DNA of 64,000 bases from Scedosporium boydii (taxonomy: Eukaryota; Ascomycota; Sordariomycetes; Microascales; Microascaceae): NCBI GenBank assembly GCA_002221725.1, contig NJFT01000002.1, forward strand, positions 186,001 through 250,000, read 5' to 3'. Position numbers and translations under genes: made by a program. Positions 34,031-45,876 of this stretch are shown here, in pieces. The notes beneath the pieces are model-generated. The model worked only from the letters and a program-made list of their open reading frames with translations. It was not told the DNA's origin and did no database searches. The number at the start of each line of letters is the position of its first letter. The first letter of the stretch is position 1.

Positions 34031-36457
34031 TCAAAATGCATCCTCATCCGTCCACTCGCCAGCAGACACGATCCGGTTCCCATCCTGATCAATCATAGCA
34101 TGACCGGGATGCGGATGTGAGCTAGGCGGCAGCCCACGAGGCCGCTTCGACTGACTCGCGTAGGGACGGTGTCCGTTCTCCGGCTCGATGCGCTTGATGC
34201 GGGCGGCGCGTACTTTAGCGTAGTACGTGTCTGTGGCATCCTTCTCCGGCTCGCTGCCGTCGTCGTACGTCTCCCAATTCTCTGATCCGGATACCAGCGT
34301 CGACGTGTGCGAACTATGAGAGGTGGCGGATATTTGTCTGGCGGGAGGGGCGGGGGGATACGTCGAGGAGTTGAGGTGTCTTATCGAACCTTGTCGTTCT
34401 TGCTGTTGTATGTATGAGTTGTTTGAAGGAGGCCTCGTAAATCGGTCCGCTGCTCCATCGTCGTAGACGTCCTCGGGATCTACGCCCCGGACAATGGAAC
34501 CAAGCCCGACAGACGAGTAGGGGTTCACTGGGGTTTCAAGGGTTGGGGCGGGGACCAACTCGCGCATCTTGGGAGGAGGGGCTCGCATCAAGGGCGGACC
34601 GTTTCGGGCTGATGGTAGAGCCCTCGACTCGGGTCGACGCTCGGGTGAGTTGGTGCCGTGCTTAAGATTGCCGAGTGGCACTCGTGCAGGGATACGCGAT
34701 GGGCTACCCTTTCCATTGGCGGTCGTCTGGTGAGCCGGCGGGGCGGCGCGCCTCGAAGTCGCAGTAGGAGTCTTGGTCATGGCTCGAGAGGGCGCAGCTG
34801 ACCGACCGCTATTCGTTCGACTAGGCGGTGCCGACTTGGGGGCGGCCTTGCTTGCAGATGCTGGAGGACCAGCTGGGGTCTTCGCCCTGGGGCCATGTGC
34901 GGGTTTTGGCTCGTCTTCCTCCATGGTCTCGAGGTACCTATCACCATGAACAAGGAAAGGTCGACCATACTCGTCCTCCCATTTCTCAAGGGCCTTGCGC
35001 AATTCCGCAGAGACCTTGGGCAACTCTCGGGCGATCCTCTTGCGCATCTTCTCCTCACGGAGCAGCTTACCGGGGTCGCGTCGTTCACCCTTCTGGCCGC
35101 GCATCATTAGTCGCGAGGCATCCTTGGCGGACGCTTGAAGCTCCTTTTGCTCGGTGACTAGGCTCTTATGCTTGTCAACGAGTACAAGGAGAGGGGCGCG
35201 TTGCTCCCTCAACGCCTCAAGACGAGCAATCTCCCGCTCGTGGGCTTCGAGCAAAGCATCGCTGTATACGTCGGAGAAAGCGGGCGTAAACTCGAGCATC
35301 TCATCCTCCGAGAGGTACAGCGAGTCCCATAGCTCCTGGAGCTTGCATCGCGCGTCTTCGACAAACAGATGAAGGTTTTCATGCTTCAACTCGTTAAGTC
35401 GCGCTAATTCGTCTTGGAATTCGTTGATCTGGCGCACGCCACACCCGCGGTTGGCATTGAGGAAGGCCTTCTGTTCGCCTTCCTCCACGCCCAGCTTGTT
35501 CCAGAGGGCCTCGACGCCAGCCTTGAGATCCTTCAAGCGCCTTTCTCGATTCCTCTTCTCCTCGGACAGCTTCTCTCTCTTGGCTCGGAGCCGCGAGATG
35601 TCTTCTTCGTGGAGACCTAGTTGCTCGGGGGCATCACGATAGTACTTGACTATGGCACCATCAGTCTGGGCCTGCGGCGTGCCCAGTTCCGCCCAGAGCT
35701 GGATAATGTGTTCGCACAAGGCTTTGACGGTGGCGACGCGGCGCGTGTATTCTTCGTAGACGCGGGTGAATTCGTTGTCAAGCTTGTCGACATAGGAGGG
35801 GGAGATGTCAAAGTTGGGAGGGATGGATTGGTTTGGCCCGGTGGGAGGCAGGGCAATCTTGACAAAGGTAGGCTCAAGGTGAGACGAATAGGACTCGAGC
35901 GCTTGTACGAGTTCTGCGAATGTAGTTAGTATTTTATTCTTTTTCTTTTTTGCTTCATTGACCGGCGACTGGTGGAAATCGGCGTGGCCTACTCTTTACT
36001 TGCTCGAATCGCTCGCGGTGTATCCTGCTGATTTGAATGTGCTTCTCCTTTAATGTTAGGAGGCACTGGTTGAGTGGATATGTGATCTGTAACTCGTCGT
36101 CGTCATGGTAGTCCCGCCGCGGCCGCGAGTCGTCGAGCGACGCCTCCATCTGGCGGATAGTAGTGACGATTGTTTGTGCTTCATCGATCAGGTCCTTTTT
36201 CTCGGCAGTGACTCGGCGTAGTTGATTGTTTAGGGTGTCGGAGAGTGCCGCAAAGAGCTTGTAAACAATGTGAGAACTTCAAGGACTAACAGAACGCTCG
36301 AAACGAGGGGTCGCGACTCCTGTACACTTACCTCGGCCTCACGATTTTCGCGATCATGTTCGGGTACTCCGATCTCGTCAAACAGCCCATGGAGCTGGTT
36401 GATGATGCTATTTACCTGTTGGGACAGGTAGCTGGTGTCCATTTTGGACGTGTCCAT
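34031..36457 (-). CDS. ase1: Ase1/PRC1/MAP65 microtubule-bundling protein
   Basis: Three exons, 36457-36332, 36257-35993 and 35913-34031, give 757 residues. Intron 2 uses the second GT at the exon end (GTAGGC, not GTAAAG). Only that choice keeps the reading frame, giving Phe-Glu-Gln-Val-Lys-Lys-Leu-Val-Gln-Ala-Leu-Glu as in relatives. The protein is a coiled-coil rod: an N-terminal dimerisation part, then spectrin-like repeats up to about residue 450. The conserved microtubule-binding region lies around Ala-Leu-Glu-Lys-Trp-Glu-Asp-Glu-Tyr-Gly-Arg-Pro-Phe. The Ser/Pro/Arg-rich tail is disordered and rich in Ser-Pro/Thr-Pro sites, the usual Cdk-regulated part. It cross-links antiparallel microtubules in the spindle midzone during anaphase and cytokinesis. 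Length and layout fit the filamentous-fungal family. Confidence 0.92.
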
Positions 36458-39400
36458 GACGTTTACCAGTCAGGTCCGAGGTAGTTAAGGGGGACAGACG
36501 GATGCCGTCACTTTCGATTCGATCAGTTCCGATAATAGAGAATGGGTGTCGAACGCGGTAGAGAAACGGAGGGAGAGGAGGCCGGAAAGACGAGGCCTGT
36601 TGCGTGTCTTAGAGTGGGAAAAGAAGGCTTTGATTGAGGAGAACTGATTTCGGCGAGGCGCTGTCTGCTATTCTCCCCTCGAGGGCTAGTCGTTGACAAC
36701 CTTGGATGTTTACTCCAAGCAAAGATAGCCGACCAACATCAACACAAGATCGCAAGTTTTAGAGGAGAAAGACGGACGCATTGCACGGAAGGAGGGACCC
36801 AGAGTTCATTGGCTGGTCATTCGGAATTCTGGAGTTGGTTCTCTTTTTCCTTTTCCAGGCAGGCGCGATGCTATAAGATGGTGGTAGTGGTCAAGAGTGG
36901 ACACTATTTTCTGGGCTGGACGACAATCTTTGGACAGACGTCTAGTTTTAGCAAAGGGAGAAGCGGATCATTGGCTGGAATGTTTTGGGTGAGCCGACTT
37001 CTTGTTGACATTTTGTGGACAGGGTCGAGGTCGTCGGGGCAACGCTGCCATCGCGTGAATGGCGGCCCCACTGGTTTCATATGGAACCCCGCCTTTGCAG
37101 TCTCACTGGCTCAATGCAGCCTCTAATTTCTCGCATCCCAGGCTCGAATAATCAGCAATTGATCCTTGGGTTGCAGAGCTTGCAGGTCTATCACCAGGGA
37201 TTCTAAGTGCATGCGCCGACTCTAAAAGTTTGCTCCTTCTTGTCGAGTTGGCGTTGACGGCCAGCGGCAGCCGGTTGAGACTGTACGAGATTGCAATCCC
37301 GCTTCACAAGGCGAAATCGGTGAAGATCAGTGACCGGAGATGCGCTCCGTACTTGTGTACTTCGTATGGACTCATTGTTACCAGATTCGCCGCCTGACCT
37401 GGCCATTTGTGTCCCCATCACCAGGGACTGTATTACTTCGTATCTCCGTGCTGGGCTGAGGTACAAAGTCCAGAAGTCCAGACCAGAAGCCACCAACATC
37501 AGGGAGACCACCCCTGTTCGGCATGTTGGGATTTGGATCAAATCAATTGTCGACATCAACCAGTGAATAACACGAGCGCTGACTCAACTCGGTCAGAGCA
37601 AGGAGCAATTTAGGATGGATTGTCATTTAGCGAATTCAAAATCACGACTTGTACGGACGTAGTGCACATTTACAAGACTTTCACCTTCGCGACCAACTTT
37701 CACAGGCTACCAAAGGTTAGCTGGAAGAAGTCCACTAATGCAAGGAACCAAGGTCAAAATACGAAAAGTATGTGCTCTTCAGCTGGCATGATTTTTCACA
37801 CAAGCTGTCCGAAAACCGCCGCAGAGAATTACGAGGTCCGAGGCAGCACATTTTTCACACTCCTGGACAGCCAGCCACAAGGCGCTCCCGCATTCTCCCA
37901 GATCTCTACGATTGCCAAAGGCTCCGGTGGCTCTGGCCAGTGCTTGCTCACTTCCGGAAAATACTGGCCGAGGACAATATATATCCAGAAGGCATTTGAA
38001 AGGAGAACATCTCGTCAGGTCTTCCCGAATGGCGCAATTATCCACCCACGAGTACGAAGTATACGACCATGGATATCGTTGGACCCAGTTCCCTTCATTC
38101 GGAATAAAGTTCCTTCACAATTGAGTTGAGGTAGTTGACCCCTGCATGTCCTGTACGAAGTAATATTCAGTTGCCCGCAGTCTTTCGCTATGAAGCGCTT
38201 GGTCGGCACCAGCCCTCGACCTCGTAGAGAGTATATTCGTTCTCGAAGTATTTCATTCGGATTGACTACTAATAGAATAATCTTGTGGACGCATCACGGC
38301 TCTCACCCATCGCCTAGAAGGCGCAAAGAAAAGCTCTGTCGGATCAGTTTCTTGGCAGGCGATCTTCCCTCCCGGCCTCCCCATGATGCCCGATCTTCCG
38401 CTTTAACCCCACCCCGCACTTTTCATTACCTGGAACTTTTTCACCGCCCGCCCTGGCGATATATCCGGACTCAATGCGTGGTAGAAGTCCTTCGCATATA
38501 GAGTGAGAAAAGTGCGCTAGGGATCAATTGGCAGATGCAGGGGGGCATATTAATATCCAGCCAGGCAGCAGGCAGCAGGGAAAGGACAAACTTTATGTAA
38601 AATTGATTCGTTGACGTGGAGTGGCGGCACCTTTGAATCTTCAAGCGCCGACATTGCGCAGAATTCCATTTGAGCAATCACTGAATCAGCGCGCTGCTGT
38701 AAAACCTCCATTGCAGTCTGGCTCAGAGGAGCACTTACGACGTGACGTAGATTATGAAGTACCTTAGTACAACTGTCTTGGTCCCCCCGAATTCGACATG
38801 GCGGGAAGCCCCACTAAAAACGTCGCAACAATGTCAACTCCTCAAACGGCATCACAGCTTCCACTTCTGGTGATCCGATCTGCACACGGCGCGTCTGTGA
38901 TTGGACGAACCATCTTACAACAGAACAACACTATTAGAGAACAGAAGAACAGAGATGCACTCCCCTCAAGTCCGGTACCTTTGATCGTGCCAAGCTCCCC
39001 GCGAAGAGCGATGTCGCGATCCGAAGCAACCTTGAGCCGGTATACCTTCCGCTTTGATATTCATCGATCATGAGTCGCAATTTCCCTCGCAGACGGGTCC
39101 GAAGGTCCTTTCGTGATACAGACGGAAGGATTGAGGCAAGGTGCCTTAATTCGGCTCACAACATCCTTCGTTTCGGCAGGTGATGATGACATCGGCGAGG
39201 ATGCGTCCATCATATTGCCGTTTCCGTATAAGTCATAATATTCCGGCGGCTTATAGAGTTACATGAACGGAACGCAGTTTACCGGCCCCCTTCGAAATAA
39301 AGTCGCACTCCAATAAGTCCCTCCATAATATACAGATTAAACGAAACCTTAGGGCTCCAAAAGTTCTTTATCTAGGCCGGTTATCTATATATATATCCGG

Positions 39401-39541
39401 TCCGGGACGCCCAAACCTACGTGGTTCTCGCCTTGGCTTGAGGCTCCATCGCCGAGCCGTCTGTCCTTCGTTTACCCCGGGTCGTCGACTACCAACAAAG
39501 TCAATCCACTCCTTGAACCTTGTCGCGAGGTTGTCTTCAAC
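36458..39541. other. long intergenic region rich in the TACTTCGTA motif
   Basis: No supported gene; the longest frame (37620-38129) starts at TTG. Four of the eight exact TACTTCGTA/TACGAAGTA copies in the window lie here, at 37358, 37434, 38053 and 38154. The right end carries the aminopeptidase promoter. Confidence 0.5.
39386..39396 (+). promoter_or_regulatory. TATA box of the M28 aminopeptidase gene
   Basis: TATATATATAT lies 146 bases upstream of the start codon, between CCGG-containing flanks, consistent with an inducible secreted-protease promoter. Confidence 0.55.
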
Positions 39542-41207
39542 ATGAAGCTCTCCGCCTCTCTTGCCCTGCCCCTGTTCGCCTTGCCAACCCTTGGTAAGAA
39601 GTGTTTCTCTCCCAATAAGATCGAGAGAGACATTACTACTTCCGCGTATGTCTACAGCATGTGTGACCCTCAGCTGCAAAATCGCGGCGCTAATCTTACG
39701 GACTAACTTCGCTTGCCCTATAGGTTGAAGAAGACGTTAACGGACCTGAACGGAATCGCCAACCGGAATGGAGGCAACCGAGCTTTCGGCCTCCCCGGCT
39801 TTAAGGCCTCCGTAGATTACATCCTGGAACAAGTTCAAGATAACCTCGAAGATCAGTTTGATACCTGGGTCCAGCCATTCAACCACACCTTTGAGGAGAC
39901 TAGGAAGATCTCGGTGACCGGGCCCGACGGAAAGGATGTCTTTGCTATCACGCTCTTGTACAATCCTCCGACCCCAAAGGAGGGCTTTACCGCTGCATTG
40001 GTAGACACACCTGTGAATGACGAAAATGGTTGGTTTCATTTGGCAATCTGAACATAGCCCGAAACATCCAAACTGACTATTAAAAGGTTCCGGGTGCACC
40101 GAGGCTGATTGGGAAGGAATCGACGCGACTGGCAAGATCGCCTTGATCAAGCGAGGAATCTGCACACTCGCAGAGAAGCTTATCCTCGCCCGTGCCCACG
40201 GAGCAGTCGCCGCTATCCTCTATAACCAGGACCCCGGAACGAACTACTCGAGCGCTACCCTGCAGGCTGAGAACCGAGACAAGGTTATCCCCACGGCCGT
40301 CATCCCTCTTGAGGTTGGCACCGATTGGAAGACGCGCTTGGCCGCCGGCGAAGAGCTAACCGTGACCTTGCTCGTCGACTCCATCTTTGAGAACCGCGAA
40401 ACCTGGAATGTTATTGCCGAGACGAAAGAGGGTGACGCGGACAATGTCATCTTCCTTGGTGCGCATCTCGACAGCGTCCAGGCTGGCCCCGGTATCAACG
40501 ATGACGGAAGTGGAACGGCTGGTATTCTTGAAATTGCCAGGAGTTTCGCGAAGCAGAAGGGCATCAAGAACAAGGTCAGATTCGGCTGGTGGGGTGCCGA
40601 GGAGTCTGGATTGGTTGGATCGCTCTACTACACCAGCCAGCTCACTGCTGAGGAAGCAGACAAGATTCGATACTATTTCAACTACGACATGATCGGCTCT
40701 CCCAACCCGGCCTATATTGTCTATGAAGGAGAAGAGATTGGCTCCAAGAAGCTCTTTGACTACCTTGAGAAGGCCGGAAAGCCTGCCGCCTACGGGTATG
40801 CTCAATCTAACCACATCTCCTACTTACACGACTTGATCCTCACTAACTGTGATTGATATAGCGCTTTCGGCTCATCGTCTGATTATGTTGGTTTCCTTGA
40901 CCTTGGCATTCCTTCTTCCGGCCTTTTTACCGGCGCCGGAGACCCCGAGGATCCATGCTACCACCAAGCTTGTGACGACATCGGAAATATTCATTGGGAC
41001 GCCATCACTCTCAATACCAAGGCTGCTGGCCGCATTGCTGCCGAGTTTGCCCTGTCCCTCGAGGGAATTCCCCAGAGGAATACGTCCACTACACCGGCGA
41101 AGAACAGGCGAGGCGAGATTTCTCTTCTCAACTGGGAGACGGTGTTGGCTCAGGTCCAGCCTGTCCTGCCTTGCTCACATGAACACGATCACGACAACTT
41201 GTTTTAG
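39542..41207 (+). CDS. secreted M28 zinc aminopeptidase with PA domain
   Basis: Four exons, 39542-39645, 39724-40028, 40087-40795 and 40862-41207, give 487 residues. Introns are 78, 58 and 66 nt; intron 2 has the less usual GTTGGT donor but a CTGAC branch. Residues 1-18 are a signal peptide. A PA (protease-associated) domain with the Cys pair around Gly-Cys-Thr and Gly-Ile-Cys-Thr occupies about 130-230. The M28 catalytic core follows. Zinc ligands and the general base are visible as Gly-Ala-His-Leu-Asp-Ser, Gly-Ile-Asn-Asp-Asp-Gly-Ser-Gly, Trp-Gly-Ala-Glu-Glu-Ser-Gly, Tyr-Asp-Met-Ile-Gly-Ser and the late Cys-Tyr-His-Gln-Ala-Cys-Asp. The layout matches the leucine-aminopeptidase/aminopeptidase Y group, which trims N-termini of peptides outside the cell or in the vacuole. 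It converges with the GMC gene 239 bp away. Confidence 0.92.
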
Positions 41208-41446
41208 TGGCAGTATATAAGGTGCAGAAGCAAGTTTTATTTAACAGGACGTCTCGGGAGGCAGAGTAGATGGCCCCACCAGTGCCTCTTAAACTAAATA
41301 GCGACAACAGCGACCAGGATAGTATCTGATGGACTAGTCTTATAATAAAACATTGCTTTCTTAGAGCCTAGGTTCATCCCGGCCCCAAACTGCAGAATCT
41401 TTACTCTTGTCCGTAGGCTCCTCCACTTCGCCGTATGTTCGTCACT

Positions 41447-43795
41447 TTACGCTTCATCCCCAATGCTTCTGCCCCTGATCAGATCGGCAGCCTAGGTTTC
41501 GTTTTAGTATATGTGAGGTTAAATTGGGATATTGAACTGTAGCAACATACCTTTTCGCCAATAGCATAAGCGGTAGAACTAGTGTGGGTTCCCGGCACGA
41601 GAGTCATGATCGAGCAATCGGCAACCCTCAGCCTCCTCGCGCCATGCACACGTAAATCCGGACCAACAACACCGCCCAACTCCATAGGGCCCAGAGCACA
41701 AGTTCCACTAGGATGAGCAACACTAGGATTCAACGTCTTCCTCAGCCAATCCTCAAACTCATCCGAATCAGCATCCATAGTCGGGCTCCTCTCCGTAGGA
41801 TCCAAAGCCTCAACCATAGCCTCGCCAGCAAAGAACTTCCGCATGAACTTCAAAAGGACTCTATTGAGCGCAACGTCGACGGGATTCGTGAGCGCGCGGT
41901 AGTCGACAATAGGCTCGACGTCACCCTTTCCTGTGGCGCCGTCGTCGTCGGGCGAGATGTAGACGTAGCCGCGGCTGAGGACGCGGAGGTTGATGGGGCT
42001 GAAGGAGGATGCGCCTGTGAAGAGGAGCTCGAGTACGGCGGAGGAGGTGCCGTTGAGTTGGCGGGCGAGGACTTGGAGTTGTTGCTTGTAGCCGGCTATG
42101 AGGGTGTCGTCGATGTGGTCGGGGAGGTAGTCGGTTGGGTCTTGGGCGAGGACTTGATTTACTATGGTGGTGAATTCTTCGGTCAGGACGCTGAGGGGGA
42201 GGAAGGCACCGCTGTTGGGGTAGGCGGAGTGAGGGCCTGGAGTCCAGTTGTTAGCGAACGCTAGGCAGTTGAGGATACATGGAAAGTTTTGGATGTACCG
42301 GTTTTGTTGGCCTCCCAGAGTTCGTTCGCAAGGGCGGCATACTCGGGATCTCGGGCAAGGGTGGACGAGTCAGGCCCGACATCGACACCCCCTATTCTAG
42401 TGTCAGCAGCCAGTATAATCTACCTTGCCCCCTGAAATATAACTGGGCATCAACTCACAGTTCCAGCTGACGGAGTACATTTGATGATCGTGGAAGTTCC
42501 AGCCTACGCCGGGAAGGTGATACTTCACCTCGACACCAGCAGCCTCGAGCACATCCCTCGGGCCAATGCCAGATCGCTGCAAGACCTGGGGCGTGTGGAG
42601 AGTCCCCGCTGAGACGATTACTTCCTTCTTAGCCCTCACCTGGTATGCTTCGGCTGGCATGTCTCCATCGCGAGGAGTGAACTTTACACCCGTCGCTTCC
42701 CAGGCCTCGGGGCTGTCCTCCTCATCAACCTCGTCAAGAACGAGTTGCGTCACACGATGGCCCGGAAGGAGGTGGAAGTTGGGCCGTGTATGAGGACCGT
42801 TCTCGTTAGAGTAGTGGCCGAGGCGTGCATAGGAGCGGGTGCGTGTGGAGGGGTCGATCGAGTTAGGGAACCAGAATACACCAACTGCGTGTCCGTCGGC
42901 GTGTTCAACTGGGAAGTCTATGCCCTCTACGGACTTGAACGCATCCCACATGAGCTCTTCATGGCAAACATTAGTTAGCCAGCTAATTCCCCAGCGAGTT
43001 GGGGAGGAGGAAAACAACTTACTTTGCGCGGGCCATTGAAACGGCGCATAGCTCGAGTGAATGGGAGTAGATCCCCCATACGCAGCCTCCTCATCGGATG
43101 TCATACCATATTCCTCCTGCATGCGCTCATCAGGCGGGTGGAAAGTCACGCTCCTCTTGAAGTAGGGCAGCAAGTTGTCCCATCCCCATTCCTTTGCGTA
43201 TTCATCCTGCCACTCGCCGGCCGCCCAGACCCAGGCGTCGTAGTCCTCGGCAGAACCGCGGTCAAAGATCATGCCGTTGACGGCAGAGCTACCGCCAACG
43301 ACGCACCCGGCAGCGACATCCTTGGTTCTGTTGTTTAAGCCGGGCATAGGTGGGCTGGTGATGTTGTAGTAACGAGTTGCGCGGGGCATTTCGTGGCCGG
43401 AGCGAATGCTTGAGTCGGGACCCATTGCCGTGATGGCGTTGGAGGAGTCGAGGTAGCCATACTCGATGACAAGAACAGTGGCTATGTTAGGTGTTAGTAT
43501 AAGTTATACCGTTCCATTGAGGCGGGCATAAGCCAATCTCGAGAAAGCATCAATCCATTGTCTATTCCATACTATCTTTGTCCTCGGTGAGACGATCCGC
43601 GATGGTCAACCCGACCGTGCCACCACCAACGATGATATAATCGTACTCCTCCCTCATCTGAACCTGTCGCTTGAGGACGGTCGCCGAGGCGGCGTGGCCA
43701 GGCAGAGCAGCTACATGGTCAATTACGACCGACGAAAGGACTAAGAACGAAGAGACGAGTCTCGACGGGCCAACGAGTGAAGTGAAAAGGGCCAT
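41447..43795 (-). CDS. secreted GMC oxidoreductase (FAD-dependent)
   Basis: Six exons, 43795-43573, 43481-43023, 42956-42459, 42391-42299, 42236-41551 and 41491-41447, give 667 residues; all five introns (60-91 nt) keep phase. The frame is open upstream to a GTG, but the ATG at 43795 begins a clear signal peptide ending near Ala-Leu-Pro-Gly-His-Ala. FAD-binding Ile-Ile-Val-Gly-Gly-Gly-Thr-Val-Gly lies at residues 54-62. GMC signature 1 is Gly-Gly-Ser-Ser-Ala-Val-Asn-Gly-Met; signature 2 is Ser-Ala-Gly-Thr-Leu-His-Thr-Pro-Gln. The catalytic region has Ala-His-Pro-Ser-Gly-Thr-Cys and Pro-Gly-Thr-His-Thr-Ser-Ser. It oxidises an alcohol or sugar with O2 or another acceptor; the branch (aryl-alcohol oxidase-, choline- or glucose-type) cannot be fixed by eye. 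A TGTATATACA element lies 116 bases upstream. Confidence 0.9.
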
Positions 43796-44226
43796 TATCA
43801 CGGGCGCTAAACTCGGCAGGAACGGCGACACCTGTTGAATATGAGTATATCGTCGGGAATGGAAATGTAAACCATCACGAGTCTCCACAACCTCCTCCTC
43901 GGGGGTTTATTGTATATACACATCGACCGAGAGTTGCTTCATTTATCCTCCAGAAGCCACTCAGCGGACGACTGGAAGCTTGACCAAGGCGTTTCCGGCC
44001 AATAGGTCGAGCGAATTCTCCCGCGGGGATATATGGCAATATACGATTCCGTTCCGGGGTGCAGGGTAACGAAGTCCACATATCCGCCACTTCTGCCGGA
44101 AGCACCAAGGACGCATCGGGACATTCAGGTACCGTCCTCGTCGAGAATTAACTGACTCATGGGCTTTTCCATAGAAGGTAATATAAAGAGCTTTAATTGT
44201 AATTTAAGACCTGTATTTCTATTCTC
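43796..44226. promoter_or_regulatory. GMC oxidoreductase promoter
   Basis: The flank contains the palindromic TATA-like TGTATATACA at 43911-43920 (on either strand). The left end of the small-gene repeat locus begins about 44220. No other gene is seen. Confidence 0.45.
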
Positions 44227-44640
44227 CTAACTTATAGTTAGAATTGAGGGAAATGAATCCAAATGCCAACGGCGCAGAAGACTTGCTGACTTACATTTGA
44301 TGTCCTTGTTGAACTCTGTGTTTCTAGCCGTGAGCTCAGCGAGCTCCTTTGCCTCCCTATATCGCCGGACCCGGTCTTCTAGGGCTAGTGGTGTTGACCA
44401 TGGCGAATGAAAAAACAATGCTTCGTAGATACGACGAAAGCGAAAAGCACAGCTGAGGTCAAGGAGTAAGATGGCTTGGAGGTGGTGGAGTTGACTGGAT
44501 GACGTTGCAATGTGGAAAGGGCAAGTTTAGAGACGGCGAAGGACAAGGTGCTGGGAGGTGAGGGCCAGTTCATGTTTGTTGATTCAATATCCATACATCA
44601 ATGATGAACCACGAAGTACTGAGGTGACCAGGCTGCAGTC
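44227..44640 (-). pseudogene. repeat copy 1: decayed paralogue of the small gene
   Basis: The conserved core is recognisable at 44293-44349 and is followed by a GTAAGT donor, as in the other copies. The N-terminal coding part (His-Gln-Ala-Asn-Asn and the Pro-Thr-Pro block) is gone. The nearest upstream ATG (about 44402, Met-Val-Asn-Thr-Thr) is out of frame and stops after 14 codons. No exon-2 peptide is found downstream. The upstream conserved block survives at 44508-44541 (CAATGTGGAAAGG), as does the GATGAACCACGAAGTACTGAGG segment. Confidence 0.65.
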
Positions 44641-45025
44641 TTATCCAACAGCACAACAATCTAGCAAGCCTTCAGATCAGTGGCTTCGACGCCCTTCTCG
44701 CCTTGGCGAATCCATCTTCTTACTTCGGGCTCTATAGTAGCCTTCTTCAACAGCAGACTCACCCTGACTGCTATATGCAGAGGCTTGGATGGTTGATGGG
44801 GGATGTACGATTGAGACCAAAAAAAATGTAAGGCTATGAATGTATAACTCCAAGCTCAGCTAGTTTCTAGCATGGCCGTTCCCTCCTCTCTACCACTCTC
44901 CCTGGTTCCGACATGCCATTACAGCCGAATAGGATCGGGCACGTCAGTGAAGTCAAGCTCTGTTCAAATACATTAATTAGTATGGACTCAAGGGCGTTAA
45001 CAACATCGACTCCTTGCTGACCTAC

Positions 45026-45269
45026 ATTTGATGTTCTTGTTGAACTCTGTATTTCTGGCCGTTAGCCCCGCAAGCTCCTTGGCCTGGATCCGCTCTTCCA
45101 AGGATTGTATCGCTTCTATCAACGACATTCCAGGGGGGATCGGAACTGTAACTTTCCCGGGAGGGGTCGGAATCATCTTGAACCCAGGGCGGATCTCAAT
45201 CTCCTTCTTCCCACTCGAGGGAGGGGAAGCCTGGCTGTTGTTGGCTTGATGGGTAGCAGTGCCGTCCAT
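45026..45269 (-). CDS. repeat copy 2: small orphan protein, truncated by a splice-junction stop
   Basis: Exon 1 runs from ATG 45269 to 45026 (81 codons plus one base) and ends AAA T before a GTAGGT donor. The intron matches copy 3 and ends TTTGAACAG at 44960. Joining the T to the next bases AG gives TAG, so the spliced product stops at 81 residues; using the next AG two bases on gives Ser then TGA. The C-terminal peptide homologous to copy 3 (Asp-Val-Pro-Asp-Pro) is still present but in a frame closed by that stop. If unspliced, the product would be 90 residues. The protein has a Gln/Asn/Ser N-terminus, a Pro-Thr-Pro-Pro segment and a short helix with heptad Leu/Ile. No family is recognised. 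The call that it is expressed is an inference. Confidence 0.5.
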
Positions 45270-45388
45270 GATGAGAGGAAGAGAAAACTCGATTGGGGAT
45301 CGTGGTTCCAATAGCTGATGTCAGTTGTGGGACGAGGGGCGACTGAGATGTGGTAATGGTCAAGGAAGAGTAAACTCGACGACGATTG

Positions 45389-45425
45389 AAATGTGGGAAG
45401 GGGAAATTATTGAGATAGTGAAATG
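45389..45425 (-). promoter_or_regulatory. conserved upstream block of repeat copy 2
   Basis: AAATGTGGGAAGGGGAAATT then TTGAGATAGTGAAA. Counterparts lie upstream of copy 1 (44508-44541) and copy 3 (46343-46375). It is 120 bases before the start codon in copy 2 and about 98 bases before it in copy 3. Confidence 0.5.
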
Positions 45426-45525
45426 CAATGGCTTACTTGGGAGGATCAAGTTCAATTGCTGGTTTAACAGACAGATGAATCACTAAGTGCTGAGCCAGGC
45501 AGCAGTCTTGTACAACAACACCTTT

Positions 45526-45723
45526 TCATTGAAGCATGTCTTGGTACAGTTTGAAAGGGGGTTCAATGTTGTGCATGAACATGTCGATGGGTACTAAAAT
45601 GATCATTTCAATCAGTGGGTAGCTCTCTTCAACAGATATTCTGAAGGGCCACTCTCGACGATAAGCATCAAAACAGAAGCCTATGGCAAAGCTGTACCAC
45701 TTCAAAAATTTTCCATCATTCAT
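45526..45723 (-). CDS. unrecognised 65-residue open frame upstream of repeat copy 2
   Basis: An ATG-started frame of 65 codons with a protein-like mix of aromatic, charged and hydrophobic residues (Met-Asn-Asp-Gly-Lys-Phe-Leu-Lys-Trp-Tyr). DNA related to its 3' half recurs upstream of copy 3 (about 46470-46600), but with indels that break the frame. It may be a second small gene in the repeat unit or a chance frame. No family is recognised. Confidence 0.3.
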   Translation of the reverse strand: MNDGKFLKWYSFAIGFCFDAYRREWPFRISVEESYPLIEMIILVPIDMFMHNIEPPFKLYQDMLQ

Positions 45724-45876
45724 CAATTGACCCAATGGAAAATTAAGGGCCCAAAAAATAAAGTATCGCTAATGTGATTCGTGATTCATGATTTGTGATT
45801 CATACAACTTCGTCCAAGATCGTGGTATCATCTTCCACTATTCCCTCCTCCTAACAACGAATATTCCAACGAGCCA

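Noticed and set aside
35993..36000. Alternative donor GTAAAG for Ase1 intron 2
   Set aside because: It gives the wrong phase and shifts exon 3 out of the family frame. The GTAGGC donor seven bases on preserves the conserved Lys-Lys-Leu-Val-Gln sequence.
37620..38129. 169-codon plus-strand frame
   Set aside because: It starts at TTG in DNA rich in the TACTTCGTA motif, with no domain or intron evidence.
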